A DNA stretch of 64,000 nt from Mycoplasmopsis gallopavonis (GCF_900660635.1 NZ_LR215032.1:310001-374000); one strand, 5' to 3'; positions 14,780 through 26,258 are shown, counted from the stretch's first letter. A program made the numbers and translations. The notes: generated by a model not told the origin, from the letters alone.

Positions 14780-15474
14780 ATTTGTTCAATTTGAGCTTGA
14801 CTTAAAAGTAAAGTTTGACCCTCCTTTAAATTTAAATCAGTTAGTTTTAATTTCCCATATTGAACTCGTTTAAGATTTGTTACTTGATAATTAAATGTCT
14901 TAAACATACGTTTGACTTGATGAAACTTACCTTCATCAATTGTTAAGAAAGCTTGATTAGAACTAATAATTTCTAATTGACCTGGACGAGTTATTTCGTT
15001 TGGTCCGATTTGCACTCCTTGGGCAAAATGAGAAATTAAAGCTGAATCTATTTTTTGATCCACTGTCACTAAATAAACTTTTTCAACATGTTTTTTAGGA
15101 CTTGTTAAAGAATGAGTTCACTGACCATCATTTGTAACTAATAACAATCCCGTTGTATCTTTATCAAGTCTACCAACAGTATGTAAATTTTGAATATTTC
15201 TATATTTGGGTTCTAAAATTTCAAAAATTGTTGAATGGAGATTATCAATATTTGCACAAACATAACCAGTAGGTTTATTTATTGCTAAATAAATTGTTCA
15301 TCAACTATAAATTTCTTGACCCTGAATTTTAATCTCAGTTCCTATAAAATTTTCAAAATCTTGATTTACCACCTGACCATCTATGGTAACTTCTTGATTT
15401 TTAAAAAATTGAAGAATTTGCTTACGACTAAAATTTGTATTTTGAACAAGTAGTTTAATTAATTTCTTTTGCAT
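14770..15474 (-). CDS. rsuA: Pseudouridine synthase, RsuA/RluB family
   Basis: Converts uridine to pseudouridine in rRNA. 234 residues: N-terminal S4 RNA-binding domain (about 1-60, start MQKKLIKLLVQN), then the catalytic domain with HTVGRLDKDTTGLLL, whose Asp (about residue 102) is the catalytic one. A TGA-Trp pair (YSWWT) hides the N-terminal half. The family target is 16S U516 for RsuA, but 23S targets (RluB) are also possible. It starts four bases after pgi stops and has no strong ribosome site, so it depends on pgi translation. Confidence 0.92.
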
Positions 15475-15478
15475 TTAA

Positions 15479-16780
15479 TTATTTTTTACCTAACATGGTA
15501 AACATGTTTTTCTTATAAACTTCAACACCTGGTTGATTAAATGGATTTACTCCAAGTAAATAAGCACTCATTGTTAAAGCTCTTTCAAAGAAAATGAATA
15601 AAGCTCCTAAAGTTGCTTCATCAAATTTATCAAAAAGTAAGTGAATATTAGGAACTTTCCCAACTTCAACATGAGCTTTTGTTGTAGCTTCAAAAGCAAC
15701 ATTATTTACTTGATGTAAGTTTTTACCATCTAAATAATCCAATTTATCAAGATCTAAGTGATCAGCTTTAAAAGTAATATTATATTTTGGATTTTTTAAG
15801 GTTAAAACTGTTTCAAATAAAATTTTATTTCCATCTTGAATCATTTGACCTAATGAGTGTAAATCAGTTGAAAAAATTGAACTCATTGGTCAAATTCCTT
15901 GACCATCTTTACCTTCTGATTCAGCAAAAAGTTGTTTTCATCATTCTGCAAAATATTGCAACTTAGGTTCATATGAAACTAACATTTCTGCTAAAAAGTT
16001 TTTTTCTTTATGTAAGAAAATTCTTGTAGCAGCATATGCGTATGCAGGGTTATTATTAATTAAATCTGAGCTTAATTCCTGATTTGTTAAATTCGCACCT
16101 TCAAGAATTTTACGAGCATCAATTCCTGCACATAAAAATGGAAAAAGTCCAACGGCTGTTAAAACAGAAAAACGTCCTCCAATATCATCAGGAACAATAA
16201 ATTTCTCATATCCTTTAGCTGTTGCAAGTTCAAAAAGAACACCTTTAGCTTTATCTGTTGTAGCAGCGATAAGCTCTGCACTACCGTCTCCTTCTTTTTG
16301 TTCAAGTAAGTTTCTAAATTCTCTAAACGCAATTGAAGGTTCTAAAGTTGTACCTGATTTTGAAATCACATTAATTGCAAACTTTTTATTTTCAACATAT
16401 TTTAATTTTTCATATAAAGCTTCAGCTGAAATATCATTTCCAGCAAAAACTAATTCCATTTTAGGTTTATTAATTGCGTATGGTCCATAAATAAAATCAT
16501 AACCTGTTTTGGCTCCAAGATATGAACCACCAATTCCAATAACAACAACAACTTCAACACCTAAATTTTGTCAATGTTGTGCTTTAGCTTCCATTCTTGC
16601 AAATTCATCTTGATCGTAATTTTGAGGTAAATCATATCAACCTAATCAATCTTTTTCAGCGACTTGTTTATTTAAAACTGCATTATGAATTTCTGTCACT
16701 TTGGCTTGGAATTGTTCTAAATCTTGAATTCCATTTTCAAGTGCATTATTTAAATTCAATTCTAAATGTTTTAATTTCAT
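15479..16780 (-). CDS. pgi: Glucose-6-phosphate isomerase
   Basis: Interconverts glucose-6-phosphate and fructose-6-phosphate in glycolysis. 433 residues, the short Gram-positive-type form. Signatures VVIGIGGSYLGAKTGY and VISKSGTTLEP are present, as is GGRFSVLTAVGLFP. An AAGGAG site precedes the ATG. With ptsI and the sucrose genes it forms the sugar-use part of the window. Its own promoter seems to lie in 16790-16830, which is very AT-rich with several TATAAT-like blocks. Confidence 0.97.
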
Positions 16781-16840
16781 TAAATTACTCCTTTAATTTA
16801 TTATTTTGTAAATATATTATATTATTTTGTCCAAGTTTAA

Positions 16841-16873
16841 TAAAAAAAGCACTCTATTTTAATAAGAGTGCTT
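16841..16873 (-). terminator. Terminator after dnaK
   Basis: AAGCACTCT (16847-16855) and AAGAGTGCTT-type arm (16865-16873) with a nine-base loop and seven U on the minus strand. GC-richer than its surroundings. Confidence 0.85.
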
Positions 16874-16901
16874 CATAAAGTTATCTTTGAAGTTTTAGAA
16901 C

Positions 16902-18719
<1,818 letters not shown>

Positions 18720-18766
18720 TTAAATTTAAACTCTTAAAATTTTCTTTTATTTTGTTTGACAATAAT

Positions 18767-18795
18767 ATTCTACCATAAATTTAGCAGTTAGTCAA
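18767..18795 (-). promoter_or_regulatory. dnaK: Promoter of dnaK
   Basis: -35 TTGACT (18790-18795), 17-base spacer, -10 TAGAAT (18767-18772): one of the best sigma-A promoters in the window. The -35 lies inside the CIRCE-type inverted repeat. Confidence 0.8.
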
Positions 18796-18807
18796 GTTAA
18801 TTGCTAA
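18781..18807 (-). promoter_or_regulatory. CIRCE-type operator of dnaK
   Basis: TTAGCAGTT-N9-AATTGCTAA, matching the CIRCE plan TTAGCACTC-N9-GAGTGCTAA with inner-base changes in each arm. It covers the dnaK -35 box, where HrcA would block RNA polymerase. Its 27-base layout equals that of the second copy at 20678-20704. Confidence 0.8.
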
Positions 18808-18812
18808 ATTTT

Positions 18813-19637
18813 TTAATTATTTTTATTGAGTACAACAGATGCAGGTTTAATAATTCTTGTTCCTATTTTTAATCCAGGTTTTACCACTTTAACAATAGTA
18901 TTGTTAGCTAAATTAACATCATTTTGGAAATCAATCGCTTCTTCCTCGTAAGGATTAAATTCCTGTCCAATTTTTGGTTCAATAAGTAAAATACCATGAT
19001 CTTCTAAAACTTGATTAAATTGATTTGCAATTAAATTAAAACCAATACAATAATTTTTAACTTGTGGGTCTTCTGAGTTTGCACCAATATTCATTGCTAA
19101 TTTAAAGTTATTAAATGGAACTTCAAAGTCTTCAACAAATCTTGCAAGAGCAAATTCTTTATTTTGTGCAAGTTCTAATTTATTTTTTTCTTCAATTTCT
19201 TTTCTTAAAGATTCAATTTTTTCATTAGCTTTGCTTGTAATTTCTTCAGCTTTTTGTTTAAATGTATATTCAGTAATTTTAAGCTGAGATTCCTTTTCGG
19301 CTAATTTTAGTTCAAGTTCTTTGATTTTAGTTAAAAGTTCTTGTGTTTCAAAATTAGAATTTGTGTTGTTTTTTGCAATTTCTAAATTTTTAATAACCAC
19401 AATAGCTTCTTTTCTTTGAAATTCGACAATTGGATAATCTTTAGAAAAAATAAATTTAACTTCCATTTCTTTTTTAACTTTTCTATTAATTAAACGTTCA
19501 TCAAAATCAGGTAAATAGCTATTTTGCCCAATTTCAATTTCTCTTATTCCTGAAAAATCAAGATTTAAATGTCCGTTAATAAAAAGTTCAAAATTACCTT
19601 TAATTTTATCTCCATTATTTATTTTCAAAAATTTCAT
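18813..19637 (-). CDS. grpE: GrpE with an N-terminal trigger-factor-like FKBP domain
   Basis: GrpE is the nucleotide-exchange factor of DnaK. 274 residues, longer than the usual 180-200. Residues about 98-160 are a long coiled coil and 160-270 the GrpE head (FARFVEDFEVPFNNF-like segment, DHGILLIEPKIGQEFNP, TIVKVVKPGLKIGTRIIKPA). Residues 1-90 are extra and read like the FKBP-type domain of trigger factor: NGDKIKGNFELFINGH, then IEIGQNSYLPDFDERLI and EVKFIFSKDYP. That match is by eye. It lies between hrcA and dnaK with an AAAGGAG site, 16 bases after hrcA. Confidence 0.93.
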   Translation of the reverse strand: MKFLKINNGDKIKGNFELFINGHLNLDFSGIREIEIGQNSYLPDFDERLINRKVKKEMEVKFIFSKDYPIVEFQRKEAIVVIKNLEIAKNNTNSNFETQELLTKIKELELKLAEKESQLKITEYTFKQKAEEITSKANEKIESLRKEIEEKNKLELAQNKEFALARFVEDFEVPFNNFKLAMNIGANSEDPQVKNYCIGFNLIANQFNQVLEDHGILLIEPKIGQEFNPYEEEAIDFQNDVNLANNTIVKVVKPGLKIGTRIIKPASVVLNKNN

Positions 19638-19653
19638 ATTTTCACTCCTTTTA

Positions 19654-20646
19654 TTATTTGTTTTTTAAATATCTTTCAAGTGCATTTAAAACTGATTTCA
19701 TATCATCAAAATCCGAAGCAATACCTCCAACAACTGAAATTTCAGTTACTTTTGCTCCGTCATCAATGCGTTTAGACATATAAGCACCAGTGTCATTGAC
19801 TGCAATTCTAAGTTTTTCTTCATTTTCCATTTCACGTTCAATACTTTCTCAAACTGAATGATTTTCTATTAAATCAATCATTCGAGAAAGGTTTTCACGA
19901 TTAATTTGATTACTTAAAATAATATTATTTTTACCATAAATATTGCTTTGTTTAAAATTTAAACTAATCACATTTTTGATAATAGTTTCAATAATTTTTT
20001 GATAATTTTTAACTGATTGTGAAAGAGTTTTTTTCAAATCTAAAATTTCTCGTTCTAAATTGTTAATTGGAACATCAATTAAATTTTCTTTAAAAATTTT
20101 GACTGCTATTTTTAAATCATTAATGCTAATTTCATCAGAATTGAAACTAATAATATTTGAAAAAACTTCTCCTGTTGAAATTACAATCACAACAGTTGCT
20201 GTTTCCTTACTTAAAGGAACTAAATCAATCCCTTTAAGTAAAGCATTTGCTGTATATGAAGTTGTAACTAAAGTTAAACCGGTCATTTCTGTGATGATTT
20301 CAGCAGCAGATTCAATTGTTTGATCAATCTTACGTTCTTTTTGTTTGAATACTTGATTAATTTTTCGAATTAATTTATCTTCTGAAGAATTAGCTAAGTG
20401 CTTTGCATAATAATCTAATCCTAAAATAGTTGGAATCCGACCACTTGATGAATGAGCTTTTTTAAGATATCCGTCTTTTTCAAGATCATTCATTAAATAA
20501 CGAATCTTAGCAGAAGAACAATTTGTTTCTTTAGGATATTTTTCTAATAAAATTGAACTGCTAATTGGGCTTTTTTCTTTAATATATAAAGCAACTGTGA
20601 ATTTCAAAATTAACTCATGCTTTTTGTCTAATCTAGCTTTTTCCAT
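19654..20646 (-). CDS. hrcA: Heat-inducible repressor HrcA
   Basis: Represses heat-shock genes by binding CIRCE operators; GroEL helps it fold. 330 residues: N-terminal winged helix (about 1-75, with SSAKIRYLMNDLEKDGYL and HSSSGRIPT), then a GAF-like domain. The C-terminal 65 residues appear only when a TGA is read as Trp and end ALERYLKNK. No Shine-Dalgarno; the -10 box ends seven bases before the ATG. First gene of hrcA-grpE, with dnaK behind under its own operator, so it controls itself and both chaperone genes. Confidence 0.96.
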
Positions 20647-20653
20647 AGTTAAT

Positions 20654-20659
20654 ATTATA
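20654..20659 (-). promoter_or_regulatory. hrcA: -10 box of hrcA, probably leaderless
   Basis: TATAAT ends seven bases before the hrcA ATG and no ribosome site lies between. A weak -35 TTGCTA (20679-20684) with a 19-base spacer falls inside the CIRCE-type repeat. Confidence 0.6.
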
Positions 20660-20677
20660 GCACCAAATTTGATTTTT

Positions 20678-20704
20678 TTAGCAAGTTAATTAATATTCTG
20701 CTAA
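20678..20704 (-). promoter_or_regulatory. CIRCE-type operator of hrcA
   Basis: TTAGCAAGT-N9-TTCTGCTAA. The outer six bases of each arm match CIRCE exactly; the inner bases are diverged. It overlaps the hrcA -35 region. It also lies between two divergent genes, so it may touch the plus-strand exporter promoter too. Confidence 0.72.
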
Positions 20705-20759
20705 GTTTGACCGATCCTCTTTTTGAGCTTAAATAGAAGTGAATGATAGAATAAATCAG

Positions 20760-20765
20760 TATAAT
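20760..20765 (+). promoter_or_regulatory. -10 box of the ABC exporter, probably leaderless
   Basis: TATAAT ends six bases before the ATG at 20772. No ribosome site lies between them and no convincing -35 is visible. Confidence 0.55.
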
Positions 20766-20771
20766 TTTCAC

Positions 20772-22550
20772 ATGTTAAAAATTTTTAAAATATTACCTAA
20801 AACTACTAAATTTAGAATTCTTCTCTGTGCTTTAATTGCAATTTTTCCAAGTTTTTTGGAAATGATTATTCCACAGTTTGTTAAACAATTTATCGAAATT
20901 AGTGGAAGTACTCCAAATACGGTTCATACAATTAAAATTCTAAGTTGAGAGTTGCAAACCCCAAGTGGTTTAACACCGTTTAGTTTTTTAATTATTTTAG
21001 TTATAGTTTTCACAACTTTGCAATGAATAATTTGGATTTGTTCGCTAAGACTAGGTGAATATACGATAAGTCACATTAGACATTTAATTCGGATGAAGCT
21101 GTTTGAAAAGATCTTAAATTTAAGCAAAGATAACATTGATCAAATTTCTTTTTCAACAATTATTACTAGATTTAATAACGACATCATGAAAATTAATGGT
21201 GGTTTTTATACACTTTGTTTTTCACTTTTAAATGGTTCTTTTTTAATTATTTGAGGAACTGTCTTTTCAGTTATTTTAAGTTTATATTTATCCATTTCAA
21301 TTTTAATTTTAGTTCCTTTAATCTTTTTAGGAGCTCTTTTTGCAATTAAATTTTTATTTCCTTATTATTCAAAAGAAAATACAATTTTAGATAAATTTAA
21401 TCTTAGTATTCAACAAGATATTAATGGAATTGAATTAATTAAAAGTTATAATCTCCAATCATGTCGTTATGATATTTTTGATTCTAAAAATAGCAACCTT
21501 TTGAACACTAATTTAAAAGTTTCAAAAATTAGTTCAATTGCTTGACCAATTATTCATTTTAGTATTTCAATTGCAAATGTTAGTGTCTTTGTAATTTTTG
21601 GTTTAATTGCTCATAATTATTCGAATATAAATATTGCTCGGCAAGTTTCAAATGTTTATCAATTTATTGCTTACTTAGGTTTAATTTCATCAGGTGTCTT
21701 CCAAGTGTGTTTTGAAGCAAATAAATTAATCCGTTCAAATGTATCTTCGAAAAGAGTTTATGAAATTTTAACAACCGAAAGCAGTATTCAACCAATTTCA
21801 AATAATAATCAAATTAGTGATGGAGCAATTGAATTTCAAAATGTTTCTTATGCTTATCATGATAATCCTAAACATCAAGTTCTTAAAAATATTTCATTTA
21901 AAATTCCGGCCCATTCAACAGTTGGAATCATCGGAACAACAGGAAGTGGAAAAAGCTCACTTGTCAACATTTTAACAAGAGAAGTGCTTCCAACTAGTGG
22001 AAGAGTATTAATTGATAACATCGATATAAATCAAATTAATTCAGAAGATTTTCATGCTCAAATTTCTGCAGTTTGACAAAAAAATATGTTGTTAAGCGGA
22101 ACTATTAAAGAAAACTTAAATTTCACAAATAAACAAGCAAGCGATAGCGAAATCGAGCAAACCCTTAAAATTGCACAAGCTCACTTTGTTAATGAATATC
22201 CTGACAAAACTGAAACTAAAATTGGTCAAAATGGAATTAATTTAAGTGGTGGCCAAAGACAAAGAATTAGTATTGCACAGGCAATTTTGAAAAAGCCAAA
22301 AATCTTAATTTTAGATGATTCAACTAGCGCCCTTGATAATACAACTGATAAATTAGTTCGTAAAGGAATTTTAAATAAATTAGAAAATACAACTTTAATT
22401 ATTATTGCTCAAAGAATTAAAACAATCAAAGATATGGATCAAATAATCATTTTAGATAATGGTCAAATCGTCGGAACAGGAACTCATGAACAGCTCCTTG
22501 CAAATAATGAATACTATCAAAAAATTTATAATTCACAGGAGAAAAAGTAA
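20772..22550 (+). CDS. ABC exporter half, with degenerate ATPase site
   Basis: 592 residues: six-helix membrane domain (about 1-330) fused to a nucleotide-binding domain. Walker A GTTGSGKSS (about 388-396), signature LSGGQRQR (about 491), Walker B ILILDDSTSAL, H-loop region IIAQRI. The catalytic Glu after Walker B is Asp and the H-loop His is Gln, the changes known from the degenerate site of heterodimeric exporters such as TM287/288. I prefer the ATG at 20772 (MLKIFKILPKT) over an upstream ATG at 20739 because the -10 box lies between them. The partner gene starts within its stop codon (TAATG). Confidence 0.93.
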
Positions 22551-24361
22551 TGCCAAGAGTTAATTTAACAAACAAACCAGAAAAAATTAATTTTAACCAA
22601 ATTAAAAAACTTTTTAAATTAGTTCCATTTAAAATTAAACATTGAATTTTCTTAATTTTATTTGTTCTTGCAACAACTGGTCTTGGAGCATTTAGTTCGT
22701 GATTAATTGGTTTTATCATTAGTCAAAATTTTTCGCAAGCGACTTTTCAAAATTGACAAACTAATAAAATGTTTTACTTCTTATTAGTTGGAATTTTATT
22801 AGTTGTTTATGCTTTAAGTCGTTTAATCAGTATTTTTAATAATTTGATCGTTAGTACCACTTTTAATAAATACTCATTTGAATTAAGGGAACAAATTTAT
22901 TTAAAAATTCAAACTTTATCAATGAACTTTTTTGAAAATGAAAAAACGGGTGACCTAATGACAATTGTTGTTAGTGATACTCAAAATCTGACAGATGCAA
23001 TTTCTAATATAATCACAAATATTTTGAATGTAATTTTTACTTTCACAATAACAATCACATTAATGTTTATTTATGCGCCAATTTTAGCAATCATAGCACT
23101 TGTTTTAGTCCCTTCGAGCGGAATTGTTTTTATTTGAATTATAAGCAAGACAAAACAAAACTTCAAAATCGCCCAAGATGCTGCTGGTTCTTATAATGGA
23201 TATGTTGAAGAAATTTTAAAAACATTACCTAATATTCGTCTTCACAATCAACGTGCAGAAGTTATCAAAAAATTCGAAGAAGTGAGTTTACTCGAAAGAA
23301 ATGCAGGTCGAAAAGCAGTTCTATACTGACATATTCTTTTCCCAACATACAACTTAATAAATATTCTCAATCAATTAATTATTGTTTCACTAGGTACTTA
23401 TTTTTTACTAAATAAAATAAGTACCTATGGTGTTGTTCCTCTTGATTTTGGTATAATCACTTCTTTTTCAATGTATATCGCAACACTCACCAATCAAATT
23501 AAAACCGTTCTTGGATTCACAAATTCCCTCCAAAGCGGACTTGCCTCATGAGAAAGAATCGAAAGAATTTTAAATCTTCAAGATAAAAATCCAGATCTTG
23601 GACATTTTGATTTAGATTACAAAGAAGGACTAATTGAATTTCAAAATGTAAGTTTTGCTTATCCAAATAATCCGGACAAAATCATTTTAAAAAATATTAA
23701 TTTCACAATCCCTGCAAGTACCACTTTAGCTTTAGTAGGTCATACAGGATGTGGAAAAACAACTATTTCTAAATTACTTGCTAAGTTTTACGAACCTCAA
23801 AATGGAAATATTCTAATTGATAAACAAAATTCCAAATCAATTAAACAAGCTTCATGACGAGAATATATCGGAACTATTTCACAAGATACCTTTCTTTTTG
23901 AAGATACTTTACTCAATAATTTAAAAGTTGCTAATAATGAAATTAGTGAAGAAGAAATTTTTGAAATTTGCAAAATTACTCAAATTGATAAATTTATTCA
24001 AAATCTACCTAATGGCTATCAAACAATATTAAATAATAATGGTTCAAACATTTCAGAAGGTCAAAGACAATTACTCGCTATTACAAGAGCAATAATTTCT
24101 AAAAAACCAATTATTATTATGGATGAAGCAACTGCAAAAATCGATACAATTACTGAAAAGTTAATTCAAGAAGCAATGAATTATCTTATGGCAAATAGAA
24201 CTTTATTAGTTATTGCACACCGTTTAAGTACAATTATGCATGCAGAACAAATTATCGTAATGGAAAATGGACGAATTTTGGAACAAGGAAATCATCAAAC
24301 ATTATTAAATAATCCTCAAAGTAAATATGCAGAACTTTATAACGCTGGTTTCAAAGAATAA
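22550..24361 (+). CDS. ABC exporter half, with consensus ATPase residues
   Basis: 603 residues: six membrane helices (about 30-320) and a nucleotide-binding domain with Walker A GHTGCGKTT (about 397), Walker B IIIMDEAT and H-loop VIAHRLS, all catalytic. Its signature is NISEGQRQ instead of LSGGQ. That weak signature would face the degenerate Walker motifs of the first half, so the pair forms one active and one inactive site. Starts by a one-base overlap with the upstream gene. Substrate unknown; relatives export drugs, lipids or peptides. Confidence 0.94.
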
Positions 24362-24372
24362 ATAAAAAAGAA

Positions 24373-24402
24373 AAAACCTTAGAATGAAAATTCTAAGGTT
24401 TT
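24373..24402 (+). terminator. Terminator after the ABC exporter
   Basis: AAAACCTTAGAAT and ATTCTAAGGTTTT form a perfect 13-base stem with GAAA loop, followed by T. Strong; near-symmetric, so it may also act for the facing tRNA transcript. Confidence 0.85.
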
Positions 24403-24468
24403 ATGTTTATAATTAAAAACTAAAAAAATAAAAAAAATTAATTTTATTAAAAAGTAAGTTTATCAGTT

Positions 24469-24552
24469 TGGTGCGCGAAGAGGGACTCGAACCCTCACAC
24501 CATAAGTACTAGAGCCTAAATCTAGCGTGTCTGCCAATTTCACCACTCGCGC
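24469..24552 (-). tRNA. tRNA-Leu (TAG)
   Basis: 84 bases with encoded CCA and the long variable arm of leucine tRNAs. Anticodon loop TTTAGGC gives UAG, reading CUA. Last gene of the Asn-Glu-Val-Thr-Leu cluster. Confidence 0.95.
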
Positions 24553-24601
24553 AAAATACAAAAAGTATTAAAAAGTTAAAAAAAATAAGCTAATGCTTAA
24601 C

Positions 24602-24677
<76 letters not shown>

Positions 24678-24678
24678 A

Positions 24679-24754
24679 TGGTGGAAGATGAGGGGCTCGA
24701 ACCCACGACCTCCGCCTTGTAAGGGCGATGCTCTCCCAACTGAGCTAATCTTCC
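24679..24754 (-). tRNA. tRNA-Val (TAC)
   Basis: 76 bases with encoded CCA. Acceptor GGAAGAT pairs ATCTTCC; anticodon loop CTTACAA gives UAC. Confidence 0.96.
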
Positions 24755-24759
24755 AAAAA

Positions 24760-24835
24760 TGGCAGTCTGTACGGGGATCGAACCCGTGCATGCATGGATG
24801 AAAACCATGTGTGTTAACCGCTTCACCAACAGACC
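24760..24835 (-). tRNA. tRNA-Glu (TTC)
   Basis: 76 bases with encoded CCA. Acceptor GGTCTGT pairs ACAGACT with one G-U; anticodon loop TTTTCAT gives UUC. Confidence 0.96.
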
Positions 24836-24840
24836 ATAAA

Positions 24841-24915
24841 TGGCGCCGATTATTGGGATTGAACCAACGACCAACTGGTTAACAGCCAGCTGCTCTACCG
24901 CTGAGCTAAATCGGC
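24841..24915 (-). tRNA. tRNA-Asn (GTT)
   Basis: 75 bases with encoded CCA. Acceptor GCCGATT pairs AATCGGC; anticodon loop CTGTTAA gives GUU. First gene of the five-tRNA cluster. Confidence 0.96.
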
Positions 24916-24933
24916 ATTTATGTTTGTGATATT

Positions 24934-24960
24934 ATTATACATTATTTTTTAAAATGTCAA
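24934..24960 (-). promoter_or_regulatory. Proximal promoter of the tRNA cluster
   Basis: -35 TTGACA (24955-24960), 15-base spacer, -10 TATAAT (24934-24939), about 19 bases before tRNA-Asn. Consensus boxes with short spacing. Confidence 0.75.
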
Positions 24961-25004
24961 CAATATTTTTTACTTTTATTTTATCTCAGCTTTATTTGCT
25001 TCAA

Positions 25005-25021
25005 TTTGCTTAATTATTATA
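25005..25021 (-). promoter_or_regulatory. Distal promoter core of the tRNA cluster
   Basis: TATAATAATTAAGCAAA on the minus strand, identical to the block before rRNA copy 1 and before tRNA-Leu (TAA). It lies about 100 bases before tRNA-Asn, so it would be a second, distal promoter. Confidence 0.6.
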
Positions 25022-25170
25022 ACAAATAAAAAGTAAAACAACAATATAAATTTAATTTTTTTATTAAGTTTTAAATCTTGTTACTTGAATTATTTTTTAA
25101 GCTCATATATTATAGCATGATAAATTAATAAACATAAACTTAAAAATAAAATTTATAAAATGAAATAATA

Positions 25171-25198
25171 AAAAATAATCCATGATAACATGGATTAT
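25171..25198 (-). terminator. Terminator overlapping the ppa stop
   Basis: ATAATCCATG (25175-25184) and CATGGATTAT (25189-25198), loop ATAA, followed by U-rich sequence on the minus strand. The ppa stop codon lies in the stem. Confidence 0.8.
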
Positions 25199-25749
25199 CC
25201 TTGATATTTCTCAGGATGCATTTCTTGCATTTTTTTAATAAATTCTTTTTTATCCATTGAACCGTATTTTTCCATAAGTTCAACACACTCTTCGTATTCT
25301 TTCATTGCTCATTCAACATTTTCGAATCCATTAACAGAAGTAATGTTTGGACGTTTTCAATTTTTATAAGTACTAAAGAATGTTTCTACTGTTTTTAAAA
25401 ATGGTTCCGGTAAGTCTTTGATATTTTGAATGTGACTAAGACGATAGTCATCTTCGTGAACAGCGATTAACTTTGTATCTGTTTCACCATCATCAATCAT
25501 CTTCATTGCTCCAATTATTCTTGCATTAAGAACTGAACCTGGAATAAAAGTTTCTTCTGAATATAAAAGTACATCTAATTCATCACCGTCTCAATCTAAA
25601 GCATTTGGAATAAAACCATAATTACATGGATAAACAAAATCTCCTCTCAAAATTCTGTCTACTTCAATTTCTTTTGTTTTTCTATTATATTCATATTTAA
25701 TTCTTGAATTCTTTTGAATTTCAATTTTTACTTTAACAATATTTTTCAT
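25195..25749 (-). CDS. ppa: Inorganic pyrophosphatase, family I
   Basis: Splits pyrophosphate to drive nucleic acid synthesis and tRNA charging. 184 residues, normal length. The metal-binding motif [14 protein letters not shown] (about residues 53-66) and the lysine/arginine-rich N-terminal segment are present. Several TGA-Trp codons hide it from a standard reading, so no long frame shows. No ribosome site precedes the ATG; an extended -10 (TGATATTAT, box at 25758-25763) ends eight bases before it, so the mRNA is probably leaderless. Flanked on both sides by tRNA genes. Confidence 0.95.
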
Positions 25750-25757
25750 ATATTTAA

Positions 25758-25766
25758 ATAATATCA
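25758..25766 (-). promoter_or_regulatory. ppa: Extended -10 of ppa, probably leaderless
   Basis: TGATATTAT on the minus strand, the TATTAT ending eight bases before the ATG, with no Shine-Dalgarno. Confidence 0.5.
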
Positions 25767-25794
25767 AAATTTACAAAATACAGAGTTTTTATGG

Positions 25795-25811
25795 TAAAAT
25801 AATTAAGCAAA
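25795..25811 (+). promoter_or_regulatory. Distal promoter core of tRNA-Leu/Lys
   Basis: TAAAATAATTAAGCAAA, one base off the stable-RNA promoter block, about 100 bases before tRNA-Leu. Spacing mirrors the distal core of the tRNA-Asn cluster. Confidence 0.5.
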
Positions 25812-25853
25812 TTATTAGTAAATACTTCAATAAAAAAATATTTAAAAAAATAT

Positions 25854-25892
25854 TTGTTAAGTTTTAAAAGTATAGTATAATAATTAAGCAAA
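25854..25892 (+). promoter_or_regulatory. Proximal promoter of tRNA-Leu/Lys
   Basis: -35 TTGTTA (25854-25859), 16-base spacer, -10 TATAAT (25876-25881), followed by AATTAAGCAAA. Transcription should start about 14 bases before tRNA-Leu. Confidence 0.75.
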
Positions 25893-25901
25893 CAAGCAAA
25901 T

Positions 25902-25987
25902 GCCCAGGTGGCGGAATGGTAGACGCAAGGGACTTAAAATCCCTCGGTAGCAATACCGTGCTGGTTCAAGTCCAGTCTTGGGCACCA
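25902..25987 (+). tRNA. tRNA-Leu (TAA)
   Basis: 86 bases with encoded CCA and a long variable arm. Acceptor GCCCAGG pairs CTTGGGC; anticodon loop CTTAAAA gives UAA, reading UUA, the main leucine codon of this genome. Confidence 0.96.
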
Positions 25988-25993
25988 AAATGT

Positions 25994-26069
25994 GCGTCCT
26001 TAGCTCAGCAGGTAGAGCAAATGGCTTTTAACCATTGGGTCAGAGGTTCGAATCCTCTAGGACGTACCA
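25994..26069 (+). tRNA. tRNA-Lys (TTT)
   Basis: 76 bases with encoded CCA. Acceptor GCGTCCT pairs AGGACGT (one G-U); anticodon loop CTTTTAA gives UUU. Cotranscribed with tRNA-Leu, six bases apart. Confidence 0.96.
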
Positions 26070-26083
26070 TTTCAGAAATGACC

Positions 26084-26115
26084 AAAAATCACAATAATAA
26101 TTGTGATTTTTTTAT
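26084..26115 (+). terminator. Terminator after tRNA-Lys
   Basis: AAAATCACAAT and ATTGTGATTTT with an AATA loop, then a run of T. Confidence 0.85.
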
Positions 26116-26192
26116 TTTCTTCAAGATAAAAGCACATACTATTTAAAATATAAATAAACTAAAATTCAATTAAATTTATATCCAAAAAAATA

Positions 26193-26234
26193 AAAACTAG
26201 ACGCATTTAAGAATGAAAAAATGCATCTAGTTTT
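26193..26234 (-). terminator. Hairpin after the IS-split membrane gene
   Basis: 16-base arms AAAACTAGACGCATTT (26193-26208) and AAATGCATCTAGTTTT (26219-26234), one G-U pair, followed by U on the minus strand. It resembles the hairpin at 28192-28260 behind the paralog (shared TAGAC-CAT core). Confidence 0.75.
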
Positions 26235-26258
26235 AGTTTTTATATAGTATATAAATTT

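Noticed and set aside
20739-20771. Upstream ATG of the first exporter gene (MNDRINQYNF)
   Set aside because: The -10 box at 20760-20765 lies inside this extension, and the family alignment starts at MLKIFKIL.
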